Shown in pieces: positions 8,850-17,436 of a stretch of DNA of 64,000 bases; the stretch's first letter is position 1, and the number at the start of each line of letters is the position of its first letter. The notes below the pieces were generated by a model. That model was not told the origin of the DNA, did no database searches, and saw nothing but the letters and a program-made list of their open reading frames with translations. The DNA lies in NCBI RefSeq assembly GCF_003347205.1, contig NZ_QQBJ01000003.1, positions 356,660 through 420,659 on the forward strand, read 5' to 3'. The position numbers and the translations under genes were made by a program. The stretch comes from Mycolicibacterium moriokaense (GTDB lineage: Bacteria > Actinomycetota > Actinomycetes > Mycobacteriales > Mycobacteriaceae).

Positions 8850-9712
8850 CCCGTAGCCGTCGGGTCGTAGCCCGGCGTGGACGGGTAATCAGGCGTCTGC
8901 GCGCCATAGCCGGGCGGCATGTGCTGGGACCCCGGCGGCGTCGATGCGTACCCCGGAAACTGGCTGTATCCCGGAGCCTGCCCATAGCCCGGCACCGTCA
9001 GGCTGGTCCCGGCCAACAACTTGGACGCGGCGAAAGCCGCCGCCTGCGTGGTGTACGCGGGGACATAGCCCTCGGTGTGCCCGCTCCACTCGTTGCCCGG
9101 ACCCGCGTGACAGATCGGGTCGGCGGGGTTGCACAGGTCGATCGCCTTACCGGAGAACAGCGCGCTCTGGGATGGCAGCACGTCGCCCGCGCGGTTGGCG
9201 AAATTGCCGAAGGTGGCCACCGCCGCGACATTGTCCGCCAGGGAAGGCGGTAGCGGATCGCCCCACGTGATGCCGCCGATGGGAATGCCGGAAACGATGT
9301 TGACGACGTTCGCGCCCTGGGAGTAGCCGCCCAACACGATCATGGTGTTCGGGCATGAGGCCACGGTGGATTTGATGTGGGAGATCGCATCCTTGGCGCC
9401 GTCGCCGCCGTGCAGTTGCAGCTTTCCGGCGTTGTAGTCCACCGCGTAGGTGTCGATGTTCAGACCGGGAGCCTGCTTGCGCAGCGAGTCGGCGAAGGCA
9501 TCTCCGACACGGCCCATTCCTTTGGGCTCGTCCGTGCCCCGGGCGAACACCACCTCGGCGTCCGCGCAGTCGGCGGCGGACGCGACGGGCATCGCATACG
9601 GGGCGGCGTCCAGAGCGACGGCACAGAACAGCGCTGCAACGCTCAGCGCGACCCGACTGCCGGCCGATCGCGTACGTGCCGCCCGTGGGCTACGCCAGCA
9701 ATGACGAGACAT
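8816..9712 (-). CDS. Secreted cutinase-like serine esterase (CULP family)
   Basis: A 298-residue protein with an N-terminal signal sequence ([18 protein letters not shown] region, then [18 protein letters not shown]). The oxyanion-side start [15 protein letters not shown] and the nucleophile elbow [10 protein letters not shown] are typical of cutinase-like proteins. The later Asp-His part is seen around [12 protein letters not shown] and SGHTEGY. Two Cys pairs probably form disulfides. After residue 240 the tail is a Pro/Gly/Tyr-rich repeat ([15 protein letters not shown]) not needed for catalysis, perhaps a wall-interaction or flexible tail. Mycobacterial members hydrolyse esters and phospholipids outside the cell. 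Confidence 0.92.
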   Translation of the reverse strand: MSRHCWRSPRAARTRSAGSRVALSVAALFCAVALDAAPYAMPVASAADCADAEVVFARGTDEPKGMGRVGDAFADSLRKQAPGLNIDTYAVDYNAGKLQLHGGDGAKDAISHIKSTVASCPNTMIVLGGYSQGANVVNIVSGIPIGGITWGDPLPPSLADNVAAVATFGNFANRAGDVLPSQSALFSGKAIDLCNPADPICHAGPGNEWSGHTEGYVPAYTTQAAAFAASKLLAGTSLTVPGYGQAPGYSQFPGYASTPPGSQHMPPGYGAQTPDYPSTPGYDPTATGYNPSVVTGLP

Positions 9713-9759
9713 GACACAGAATCTACTCGTATCCAGGACAAATGGAACTTCTGCGCTTT

Positions 9760-9775
9760 CTGACGCGCGCGTCAG
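9760..9775. promoter_or_regulatory. Perfect 16-bp palindrome in the cutinase-BKACE intergenic region
   Basis: CTGACGCGCGCGTCAG is fully self-complementary and lies in the 247-bp gap between divergent genes. A second perfect palindrome, GCGGGCCGGCCCGC, is at 9895-9908. In GC-rich DNA such sequences arise by chance more often than elsewhere, so an operator role is only a suggestion. Confidence 0.35.
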
Positions 9776-9959
9776 CGAATTCGCGGCGACAAAGAAACAG
9801 GTCAGGGACGCGCATCACGCGCCGCCGTGTTTGGCAAAGGGCCATTCCGAGGATGCCCCGATTCGGTTTCGCGCGGCGCAATACCCTGAGCCGGGCGGGC
9901 CGGCCCGCGAAAACGCTCGATTCGGTCCTGAAGGTCTGAGCATCTAGAAGGGAACCCCG

Positions 9960-10850
9960 TTGGACCCGGTCATCATCGAATGCGCGATCAACGGTGTCAC
10001 GTCCAAGCTCACCAACCCCCATGTGCCCGTTGCTCCTCCGGAGATCACCGAAGACGCACTCGCCTGCATCGAGGCAGGCGCGGCGATCATCCACAATCAC
10101 ATCGATCTCTCCGGTGTCAGCGTTGAACGCGCCGTCGAGCGATATCTCGAAGCGTGGCGGCCGGTGCTCGATGCTCGGCCCGACGCCTTGCTGTATCCGA
10201 CGATCCATTTCGATGGTCGCGGCTCGTGTTCCTATGAGCACCTGATCGCACTGGCCGCAGCGGGTATGCGTATCGGAATCACCGACCCGGGCTCAGTGAA
10301 CCTGGGCGGCAGTGACGCCGAGGGCCTACCTCTGGGCGGCTTCGTGTACAGCAACTCCTTCGACGTGATTCGCCGCGCCTTCGACATCTGCCGTGAAGGA
10401 CTTCTCGGCCCGAGCCTGGCGATCTACGAACCGGGCTTCCTGCGAGCCACCCTCGCGTGGTGGCGCGCGGGCCGATTGCCGGCCGGCGCCATGATCAAGC
10501 TGTATTTCTCGACCGAACACGGTTACCTCGGAGCGCCCTTCGGGCTGCCCCCGACCGAACGCGCTTTCGACGCATACCTCGAGGTGCTCAGCGGGTGCGA
10601 GATACCGTGGGCCGTCTCAATCGTCGGCGGAGACCTCTGCGGAGATCGCCTTGCAGGGCTGGCGCTCGAACGCGGCGGGAACCTTCACGTGGGACTCGAG
10701 TTCTACGGCGGCGATCGCACACCGACGAATGTCGAACTGGTGACCGAAGCCGTGGCGCTGTGCGAACGGTTTTCTCGGCCGATCGCAACGCCCGATCAGG
10801 CTGCCCAGATCCTCGGATTGCCACGAGGCCGGAGCGCAGCATTGCGGTAG
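9960..10850 (+). CDS. BKACE-family beta-keto acid cleavage enzyme (DUF849)
   Basis: A 296-residue protein from a TTG at 9960, with AGAAGGGA placed 8 bases before it. The N-terminus (VIIECAINGVTSK, then NPHVPVAPPEI) and the metal-ligand region AAIIHNHI fit the BKACE/3-keto-5-aminohexanoate cleavage family, a zinc TIM barrel that transfers acetyl-CoA onto the fragment of a beta-keto acid to give a new acyl-CoA plus acetoacetate. The later EPGFLRATLAWW and NLHVGLEFYGG segments are also family-like. Substrate range varies widely within the family. No obvious pathway partners lie beside it, so the substrate is unknown. Confidence 0.85.
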   Translation: MDPVIIECAINGVTSKLTNPHVPVAPPEITEDALACIEAGAAIIHNHIDLSGVSVERAVERYLEAWRPVLDARPDALLYPTIHFDGRGSCSYEHLIALAAAGMRIGITDPGSVNLGGSDAEGLPLGGFVYSNSFDVIRRAFDICREGLLGPSLAIYEPGFLRATLAWWRAGRLPAGAMIKLYFSTEHGYLGAPFGLPPTERAFDAYLEVLSGCEIPWAVSIVGGDLCGDRLAGLALERGGNLHVGLEFYGGDRTPTNVELVTEAVALCERFSRPIATPDQAAQILGLPRGRSAALR

Positions 10851-10853
10851 CGG

Positions 10854-11042
10854 TCAGGTCCAGCTTTGATACTCCACGCAGATGCAGGGGTGGTCCGCGT
10901 AGGACATGTCGTGGCACGCGCCCTGCCCTCGCGCGGCGTCTTCACGCGCCTTGGTGTGCTCTTCCCCGAGATGCACGTCCAAGTCATGGTCCTCTTTCGG
11001 GTGACCGCAGACCTTGCAGTACGCCGATGTCGCTTCCGTCAT
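10854..11042 (-). CDS. Small Cys/His-rich protein, probably zinc-binding
   Basis: A 62-residue protein beginning MTEATSAYCKVCGHPKEDHD. It has CxxC at residues 9-12, clustered His at 14, 19, 24 and 29, Cys43 and a closing CxC at 53-55. This suggests a small metal-binding fold. It ends three bases after the BKACE stop, converging with it. The acidic, His-containing middle is not like a shadow of a gene on the other strand, and no other gene occupies this stretch. I do not recognise a named family. Confidence 0.6.
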   Translation of the reverse strand: MTEATSAYCKVCGHPKEDHDLDVHLGEEHTKAREDAARGQGACHDMSYADHPCICVEYQSWT

Positions 11043-11158
11043 CTCTCGTCCTTCCCCACGGGTAGGGCGGACGCTACTGCCGGTACGAGGGTCCGCGTCA
11101 GATCCAATGGCCCTTGCTCACAGTGTCATTGGTCCCCCGTGGGGCGGAACGAATCCGC

Positions 11159-12970
11159 TCAGGAGTAGAACGAGTCGAGCACTTCTTGGTTCTGCTCCTC
11201 GACGACCGAACGCTTGACCTTCAGCGAGGGTGTCAGCTCACCACCCTCTATGGACAGCTCGTGGTCGAGAAGCGCCCACTTCTTGATGGTCTCCCACCGG
11301 TTCAGCTCCGAATTGAGCTTGTCCACGTACTCGCCGACCATGTCGCGCACCGCATCCGACTTCACCAGATCCGCGTAGGACTCACCGCCGAGGCGGTGCT
11401 CCCCGGCCCACTCGGACAACGCATCGGGGTCCAGCGTTATCAATGCGACACAGAAATTACGAGATTCGCCGAAGACCAGGATGTGACTCGCGTACGGACA
11501 CAGCGCCATGAACTTGCCCTCGATCGCAGGCGGCGCAACGTATTTCCCGCCCGAGGTCTTGAACAACTCCTTGATCCGACCGGTGATCGTCAGGAAGCCA
11601 TCGTCGTCCAGCTGCCCTTTGTCACCGGTGCGCAGCCAACCGTCCCGGGTCAGCGTCTCCGCCGTCTTGTCGGGCAGGTTGTGGTAGCCGTCCATCACGC
11701 ACGGTCCCCGCAGTTGCACCTCGCCGTCGTCGGCGATGCGCACCGACGTGCCTTCGAACACCCGCCCGACCGTGCCGAGCTTGTAGTCGTCGGGCCGGTT
11801 GATGAACGCGCCGGCAGCGGTCTCGGTCAGGCCGTAGCCCTCTAGTATCAGCAGGCCCGCGGCGTGGAACCACTCGGCTATGTCGCGGTTCAGCGGGGCG
11901 GAACCGGAAATGAAGAACTTGATCCGTCCGCCGAACACGTCGCGCACCTTGCTGAAGACCAAGCGGTCGAACAGGCCGTGGGCGACCTTCAGCGGCAACG
12001 GAACTCCCCTGCCGGCGAGCCGGTAGCGGTCCACCTCACGCCCCACGAAGAAGGCGGCGCTGAACAGCTTCTCCTTCACGCCCTCCTGCGAGGTGACGAC
12101 CCGAGCGTGAGCCTTCTCGAAGATGCGCGGGGCTGCGCCCATGAACGTCGGCTTGACCTCAGCCATGTTCGGAACGATCTTGTCCACGCGGCCGTCGATC
12201 GCGCTGGCGAAGCCGCACGCCAGCTGGGCCGCGATCAAGACCTTGCCGAACGCATGGGCCATCGGCAGCCACAACAATTGCAGGTCGTCTTCGTGCAAGA
12301 TGCCGAAGTCGGCGATCGTGGCACCCTCATACACCCACGCCCGGTGGGACAACCTCACGCCCTTGGGTTTGCCGGTCGTGCCCGACGTGTAGATCAGCGT
12401 GGCCAGCTTGTCGGGAGTGATCGCTTCCACAGTTGACTGCACACACGTCGGGTGATCGGCCAGATATTTCTTCCCGACCTCGGCCAGCTCGGAGAGGGAG
12501 GCGACTTGCTCACCGTCGCCCACACCGTCAAAGAGCACCACCTTCTCGACGTTCGGCAGGTCGTCGCGCCGTTCTCTCAGCTTCTCCAGTTGCGTCTCGT
12601 CCTCGGCAAAGACGACCCGGCAGTCCGAATCGCTCAGGATGTAGGCAGTGTCGGTCGGGTTGGTGGTGGGATACACCGTGGTCGTCGCCGCTCCGGCGCA
12701 CATGATCGCCAAATCCGCGACAATCCATTCGTATCTGGTGCCCGAGGCGATACCGATACGTTGCTCGGGTTGTATGCCCAGCGCCAGCAGCCCGGCCGCC
12801 AATTCTTCTACCTGTTGCGCAGCCTCCTGCCACGTGACCGATACCCACCGGTCCCCGTCAAGTGTCCGGAACGCCTCCCTGTCAGCGGATTTCCTGACGC
12901 GGCCGAAGAACATGGCGGCTACGCTCGCCGGCGTCATCGCCTGGGTTGTTTCTTTGGTGTCGGTTGACAT
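11159..12970 (-). CDS. fadD15: Long-chain fatty-acid-CoA ligase (FadD15-like)
   Basis: About 603 residues from the ATG at 12970 (MSTDTKETTQAMTP). The longer open frame upstream reads into untypical sequence. It has the adenylate-forming P-loop LIYTSGTTGKPKGVRL, the A5 region GYGLTETAA, and the hinge and later motifs GWLRTGDKGQ and ITGRIKELFKTSGGKYVAP. Such enzymes activate long-chain fatty acids with ATP and CoA at the cytoplasmic membrane. Length and the KELFKTSGGKYVAP pattern fit the LACS/FadD15 group rather than the FadD32 FAAL group. It is preceded by about 115 bases of non-coding DNA and faces the small Cys-rich gene downstream. Confidence 0.88.
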   Translation of the reverse strand: MSTDTKETTQAMTPASVAAMFFGRVRKSADREAFRTLDGDRWVSVTWQEAAQQVEELAAGLLALGIQPEQRIGIASGTRYEWIVADLAIMCAGAATTTVYPTTNPTDTAYILSDSDCRVVFAEDETQLEKLRERRDDLPNVEKVVLFDGVGDGEQVASLSELAEVGKKYLADHPTCVQSTVEAITPDKLATLIYTSGTTGKPKGVRLSHRAWVYEGATIADFGILHEDDLQLLWLPMAHAFGKVLIAAQLACGFASAIDGRVDKIVPNMAEVKPTFMGAAPRIFEKAHARVVTSQEGVKEKLFSAAFFVGREVDRYRLAGRGVPLPLKVAHGLFDRLVFSKVRDVFGGRIKFFISGSAPLNRDIAEWFHAAGLLILEGYGLTETAAGAFINRPDDYKLGTVGRVFEGTSVRIADDGEVQLRGPCVMDGYHNLPDKTAETLTRDGWLRTGDKGQLDDDGFLTITGRIKELFKTSGGKYVAPPAIEGKFMALCPYASHILVFGESRNFCVALITLDPDALSEWAGEHRLGGESYADLVKSDAVRDMVGEYVDKLNSELNRWETIKKWALLDHELSIEGGELTPSLKVKRSVVEEQNQEVLDSFYS

Positions 12971-13086
12971 CGTCGTCTTCCTGCTCGGGCTTGTCGGGTT
13001 GTCACACGTGGTGCATGCCGTTGATGTTGCGCGTTTAGTACCCAAAGCGGCGGCGTATGACGCCATATGGCACAACAGACACCGGT

Positions 13087-13476
13087 TTACAGCGTTGCGG
13101 AGATGGGGCCCTCCGACTGACAGACTGCCTGCGGTGGGTTGCCGGTGCCAGCGCATCCTCTGCCGGTCGCGATGTATGTCGCGCCCTGTCTGTACGGCTG
13201 GTAGAACACTTGCGCCATCAGGATTCCGTTCTGCTGCGCGCATTGGCCCGGACCGTCGTCGCCCTGCATTCGGACGCACGCCACAGCCTGATACGCAACG
13301 GACTGGTTGCAGGCGGCGGGTGACAGCGTCGCTGTGACCACATTGGTGCCGGACAGCTGGACCACCTGGGGTCCGGTCAGCGTGTACGCGCACGTTGGCG
13401 CGGGGTCCGCCTCAGCAGGCACGGCTCCAACAAGCGCGAACGCCATCACGGCCGTGAGGACCATCGACCGGGTCAT
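13087..13476 (-). CDS. Small secreted Cys-containing protein of unknown function
   Basis: About 129 residues from the ATG at 13476 (MTRSMVLTAVMAFALVGAVP); the 19 in-frame codons before it lack a signal-like pattern. A clear signal peptide ends near AEADPAPT. The mature part is about 105 residues with six cysteines (CAYTL, AACNQS, VACVRM, GQCAQQ, RGCAGT, AVCQSE), probably paired as three disulfides in the cell wall or medium. It is typical of the many small exported mycobacterial proteins without assigned function. It sits between fadD15 and the large cyclase gene, all on the minus strand. Confidence 0.75.
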   Translation of the reverse strand: MTRSMVLTAVMAFALVGAVPAEADPAPTCAYTLTGPQVVQLSGTNVVTATLSPAACNQSVAYQAVACVRMQGDDGPGQCAQQNGILMAQVFYQPYRQGATYIATGRGCAGTGNPPQAVCQSEGPISATL

Positions 13477-13578
13477 CCTCGGATGGTATTCCGCGGCGGG
13501 CGTCGGAGCATCGAATGCGTAACGACTGACCACATTTGCAGGGTCGTGCCCTCCTAGAAAGCGCGCTGCCTATCCGGC

Positions 13579-16500
13579 TCAGTGATGCAAGTCCGGCCGG
13601 CCTGGTGGTGTGAAGGTGAGCGATTCCGCGGTCCGCAGGTATGCGTGCGCGCCGACGCGACGGAGAAATGCGCGGGCGCGCACGAGCTGCTCACGGGCCT
13701 GAGCGAAATCTCCAGTGGCCCCCACATGCGCGGCCGCTCGCAGGCGTGCGACGGCCTCGTCCGGCTGCGAGCCCATCTCGGCGTAAATGTCGGCGGCGCG
13801 GGCGAACTCGCCGCGGATCGCCGCGCTGGCAGCGTCATACCAGCGCGTCCGCGGCGTGGCCGCGTCGAGCACCGCCTGTAGCTGCGCGAGGCGTTCCTCG
13901 TCCGCGACTCCTTCGAGCAGGTCGGGCAGCGACCACGCGCCCCAGAACGGCTGGCCGGCAGTCAGCGCGTCCAGCAGCTCGGCGACGCTCGCTTCGGCTC
14001 GTCCTGGTGCCGACTCGAGCGACGCACGCGCGTGGAACGCGAGTGCCGGGAAGAGATCGAACGGCTCGCCCGTCTCACGAGCGAATCCCAGCGCCGCTTC
14101 GGCATCCTCCCGCGCGCCGTCGCCGTCGCCGCGCGCGAATCTGATCCGTCCACGATGGATCCTGGCCTCCGCCAGACCGCGGTGCGGCGAGCCCGCCTTG
14201 ATCGCATCGAGGTACTCCTCGACGTGCGCCAAGGCCGCATCCCAGGCGCCGTCGTAGTACAGATCAGCTGCCTGCTCAGCGCGGAACCGCCGAACCTGAA
14301 GCAGAATTCCAAAGCGCTGCGCCGCGTGTTCGCCGTCCAAATGGAGCGTCGCAGACGCCCTCAGCGCACCGAAGTAGCGGCGCATGTCGGCGAGATTGCC
14401 GTAGCAGCTCAACGAGACGGCCGACTTGAGATCGACGGCGGCGGCGAGTGCCCGCTCGATGTCGTGGACGCCGTCCTCATCACCGGCGTCGAGACGAAAC
14501 ATCCCAATGAACTGCAGCGCCTCGGCCTCGATCTCGCGCAGACCCAGCTCCTTGGCGATCGAGAGCGCCTCTTCGAGGAGGCCAAGCGCCTCGTCGCGGC
14601 CGTCGCGGGCGAGGGCGATATCGCCGGCGAGGCTGCTGAGGACCAACGCCTTCAGCTGTGACGGGGCGGCACCGCCCACGAGATCGAGCGCCCGCCGACC
14701 GTGTTCACGGGCCCGCTCCGGCTTACCGGCTACGGACAGCACCCAGGCGCTCGTCAGCTCCGCTTCGGCGGCGCCGGAGCGGTCGCCCGCCGCGAGCAAC
14801 GTGTCCGCGGCTTCGCGGAGAGCGTCCTCGGCGGGCTCGTCTGCGAACGCGAGTGCCCTACCGCGCGCGAGCAGCCAGCGCGGACGGCGGTCGTCCTCGC
14901 GCGAGGACAGCTCCAGCACCTGCGCCCACAGCCGAGCGCCAGCAACATGCGAATTGAGTGATATGGCACGCTCCGCCGCTGCCTCGATGGCGGTTGACGC
15001 CGCAAGCCGCAGCTCGGGGACGACATTTCCCGCGGCTTCGGCGTTCTCGAGCGCCGTGACGTAGTGATGGGCGATCGCGTCGGCCCTATCGCGACGGGCG
15101 CCGGCCAGCGACGACAGCCACTCGGCGGTGCGGCGGTGCTTCTCAGCGCGCAGCGGTCGCACAATCGTCCGGTACGCGACGTCGCGGATGAGCGCGTGTT
15201 CGAACGCGTATTCGGGCTCGCCGGCGACCGACGACTCATGTTTGCAACGGATGAGTTGGCGCTCCTCCAGCCGGCGCAGTGCCTCTTCGACCGCCCAGCG
15301 ACCCCGGTTCGCGACGTGAGCGACGGCGTCGGGCCAGAAGACCTTTCCGATCACGGCTGCGTCCTGGACCACCACCTTGTCCTCGACAGGAATGGCATCC
15401 AGGCGTGCCGCAATGATCCCCAGCACCGTGTCGGGCACGGGGAAGTCGTCGGTCAGGCCCAGAGCCCGCTCGCCCGCGCGACCCGAAAACATTCCACGGT
15501 CCTTGAGCATGCGAACGAACTCCTGCGCATACAGGGGGTTGCCCGAGGCGCCCCCGAGCAGCGCCGAGCGCATCGCCGGCGGCAACAGCGTCGACCCCAG
15601 GAGTGCATCGAGGAGATCCTGCGTCTCCGGATCGGACAGCCGCGAGAGCGACACGATGTGCGAGGTGCCGGAGTGCGCGCGCCAGCCGGGGCGCCGCTCG
15701 AACAGCTCAGGCCGCGCGGTGCAGAGCACTAACAGCTGGACGTCGGCGGCCCAGGCGAGCAAATACTCGACGAAGTCGAGCAGCGTGTCATCGGCCCAGT
15801 GAACATCCTCGAACACAAGCACCGTTGGTCGGCGCGCTGCGAGCCGCTCGATGAAGCGCCGCCACGCGGCGAATGCCTCCGCCCTGCGATCGCCGAACAG
15901 GGTGTCGCCCGTCTCCAGTCCCACGAGAGCGCCCAGATGACGCAGCACCCAGCTGGCTTCGTCCGCATCCTCGATCACGCCTGCCACGGCTGCAGCGAGC
16001 AGCGACGCGGCGGCCTTCGGCTCGTGCGACTCCAGGATCCCGGCCTCAGCCTTCACGATCTCCCCCAAGGCCCAGAACGTCCCGCCGGACCCGTAGGGCA
16101 GCGAGCGTCCCTCGCGCCAGCGAACGATCTCAGGACGTCGATCGAGCTCATGAAAGAGCTCGCGCACGAGCCGACTCTTGCCGATGCCCGGAGCGCCGAC
16201 GAGCGTGAGCGACTGAGGCGAGCGATTGCGGTGCGCGCGCTCGTACGTATCGAGCAACGCCTCCCGTTCGCGGAGCCGGCCGATCAACGGGACAGCGTCG
16301 TGCCGCCGCCGGGACTCTCCTACGCTCGAGTGCGCCCGCGTCGCCTGCCAGCATGGGACAGGTCTCGATTTACCCTTCGCGTTGACGGGGGGTAGCCGCT
16401 CGTAGTCGATCACGTCGCGGGTTGCGCGATACGTGGACTCGCCGACGAGGACGCCGTCGATCGGCGCGGCCGTCTGCAGCCGAGCCGCCGTGTTCACGAT

Positions 16501-16977
16501 GTCGCCCAAGGCCATGTTCTCGCCGGTAGCGAGCCGCGCGTCCAGCAGCACGATCGCCTCGCCGCTGTTGATTCCGATGCGCACGTGGAAGTCGAGCTCC
16601 GGGTGCCGCTCGTTCGACGTTGCCAGAGCGTCGCGGATGGCGAGCGCCGCCCGAACGGCGCGCTCCGGGTCGTCCTCGTGGGCCGTCGGGGCGCCGAAGA
16701 TGGCCACAATTGCGTCGCCGACGTATTTCTGAACGGTTCCGCCGCGCTGCTCGAGCTGCTGTCGCACAAGATCGAAAAATGGGGCGAGCATCGCACGCAC
16801 GTCCTCGACGTCCATCGCCTCGGCGCGGCTCGTGAATCCTACGAGGTCGACAAAGAGCACGGTGATCACCTTGCGCTCTTCGCGCCGCTCGCCGATGGCA
16901 GCGAGGATTGCCCCGCAGCGGCTGCAGAAGCGGGCCGCAGGCTCGTTTGCATGGTGGCAGTTGCGGCAGGGCTGCAC
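13579..16977 (-). CDS. Zinc-ribbon / class III nucleotidyl cyclase / AAA ATPase / TPR regulator
   Basis: A 1132-residue protein from a GTG at 16977. Residues 4-21 hold a zinc ribbon (C4, C7, C18, C21). Residues 36-210 are a class III cyclase with both metal aspartates (VLFVDLVGFTS and KYVGDAIVAIFGAP), the purine-selecting Lys (VQKYVGD) and GDIVNTAARLQ, so the catalytic set looks complete for adenylate formation. A Walker A (LVGAPGIGKSRLV) begins an ATPase module near residue 260, with a Walker B-like VLVFEDVHWADD. The rest is helical TPR-like repeats. This cyclase-ATPase architecture is common in actinobacteria as a signal-responsive regulator. It has no DNA-binding LuxR tail. It is divergent from the 17086 gene. 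Confidence 0.9.
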   Translation of the reverse strand: MQPCRNCHHANEPAARFCSRCGAILAAIGERREERKVITVLFVDLVGFTSRAEAMDVEDVRAMLAPFFDLVRQQLEQRGGTVQKYVGDAIVAIFGAPTAHEDDPERAVRAALAIRDALATSNERHPELDFHVRIGINSGEAIVLLDARLATGENMALGDIVNTAARLQTAAPIDGVLVGESTYRATRDVIDYERLPPVNAKGKSRPVPCWQATRAHSSVGESRRRHDAVPLIGRLREREALLDTYERAHRNRSPQSLTLVGAPGIGKSRLVRELFHELDRRPEIVRWREGRSLPYGSGGTFWALGEIVKAEAGILESHEPKAAASLLAAAVAGVIEDADEASWVLRHLGALVGLETGDTLFGDRRAEAFAAWRRFIERLAARRPTVLVFEDVHWADDTLLDFVEYLLAWAADVQLLVLCTARPELFERRPGWRAHSGTSHIVSLSRLSDPETQDLLDALLGSTLLPPAMRSALLGGASGNPLYAQEFVRMLKDRGMFSGRAGERALGLTDDFPVPDTVLGIIAARLDAIPVEDKVVVQDAAVIGKVFWPDAVAHVANRGRWAVEEALRRLEERQLIRCKHESSVAGEPEYAFEHALIRDVAYRTIVRPLRAEKHRRTAEWLSSLAGARRDRADAIAHHYVTALENAEAAGNVVPELRLAASTAIEAAAERAISLNSHVAGARLWAQVLELSSREDDRRPRWLLARGRALAFADEPAEDALREAADTLLAAGDRSGAAEAELTSAWVLSVAGKPERAREHGRRALDLVGGAAPSQLKALVLSSLAGDIALARDGRDEALGLLEEALSIAKELGLREIEAEALQFIGMFRLDAGDEDGVHDIERALAAAVDLKSAVSLSCYGNLADMRRYFGALRASATLHLDGEHAAQRFGILLQVRRFRAEQAADLYYDGAWDAALAHVEEYLDAIKAGSPHRGLAEARIHRGRIRFARGDGDGAREDAEAALGFARETGEPFDLFPALAFHARASLESAPGRAEASVAELLDALTAGQPFWGAWSLPDLLEGVADEERLAQLQAVLDAATPRTRWYDAASAAIRGEFARAADIYAEMGSQPDEAVARLRAAAHVGATGDFAQAREQLVRARAFLRRVGAHAYLRTAESLTFTPPGRPDLHH

Positions 16978-17085
16978 GAGCCGACTTTAATCTCCGTCTG
17001 CATCGCCGGCGCGCCGTTGGACATTGACCCGCTCGGGGCAAGTCCTTATGGTCAGCGCAGGGGGCGCCAGCCGAGAGGAGCGTCG

Positions 17086-17421
17086 ATGTCGCAGCCAGAT
17101 CAAGGGGACTGGAGTGGAGGCTTCTGGTCGGTCGAACTCACCCCGATCGAAGAAGGAATCTTGGAGTGGGATCGCCCATTCAAGGTCTTCCAGGTCGACG
17201 TAGAAAGCAACACAGAGATCGGGCGCGCGCTACACAACGATCCGCTCACGGTGTTGCGCGCGAGGGTTCCCGAGATGGATCTGCCCGAGGGCACGCAGGC
17301 GCAGGTTCTGCGCGTCAACGCCGAGCGTCCCGCCAATCCCCGCAAGCGCAGGGAGGTCTGGATCGTCTACGAAGGCAGCTTTGCTGTCGGCGTTCAGTAC
17401 AAGTACCTGCCAGGGGAGTGA
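17086..17421 (+). CDS. Conserved small protein of unknown function
   Basis: A 111-residue protein from the ATG at 17086, preceded by a strong GAGAGGAG. It begins MSQPDQGDWSGGFWSVELTP. There is no signal peptide or membrane segment. The sequence is acidic to neutral with alternating beta-like segments (FKVFQVDV, VWIVYEGSFAVGVQYKY), suggesting a small beta-rich domain. I do not recognise the family. It is divergent from the large cyclase-ATPase gene and 15 bases before the serine hydrolase gene, so it is probably transcribed with the latter. The longer in-frame extension upstream is antisense to the cyclase gene and was discarded. Confidence 0.65.
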   Translation: MSQPDQGDWSGGFWSVELTPIEEGILEWDRPFKVFQVDVESNTEIGRALHNDPLTVLRARVPEMDLPEGTQAQVLRVNAERPANPRKRREVWIVYEGSFAVGVQYKYLPGE

Positions 17422-17436
17422 CGGTCGGTCGACTTC

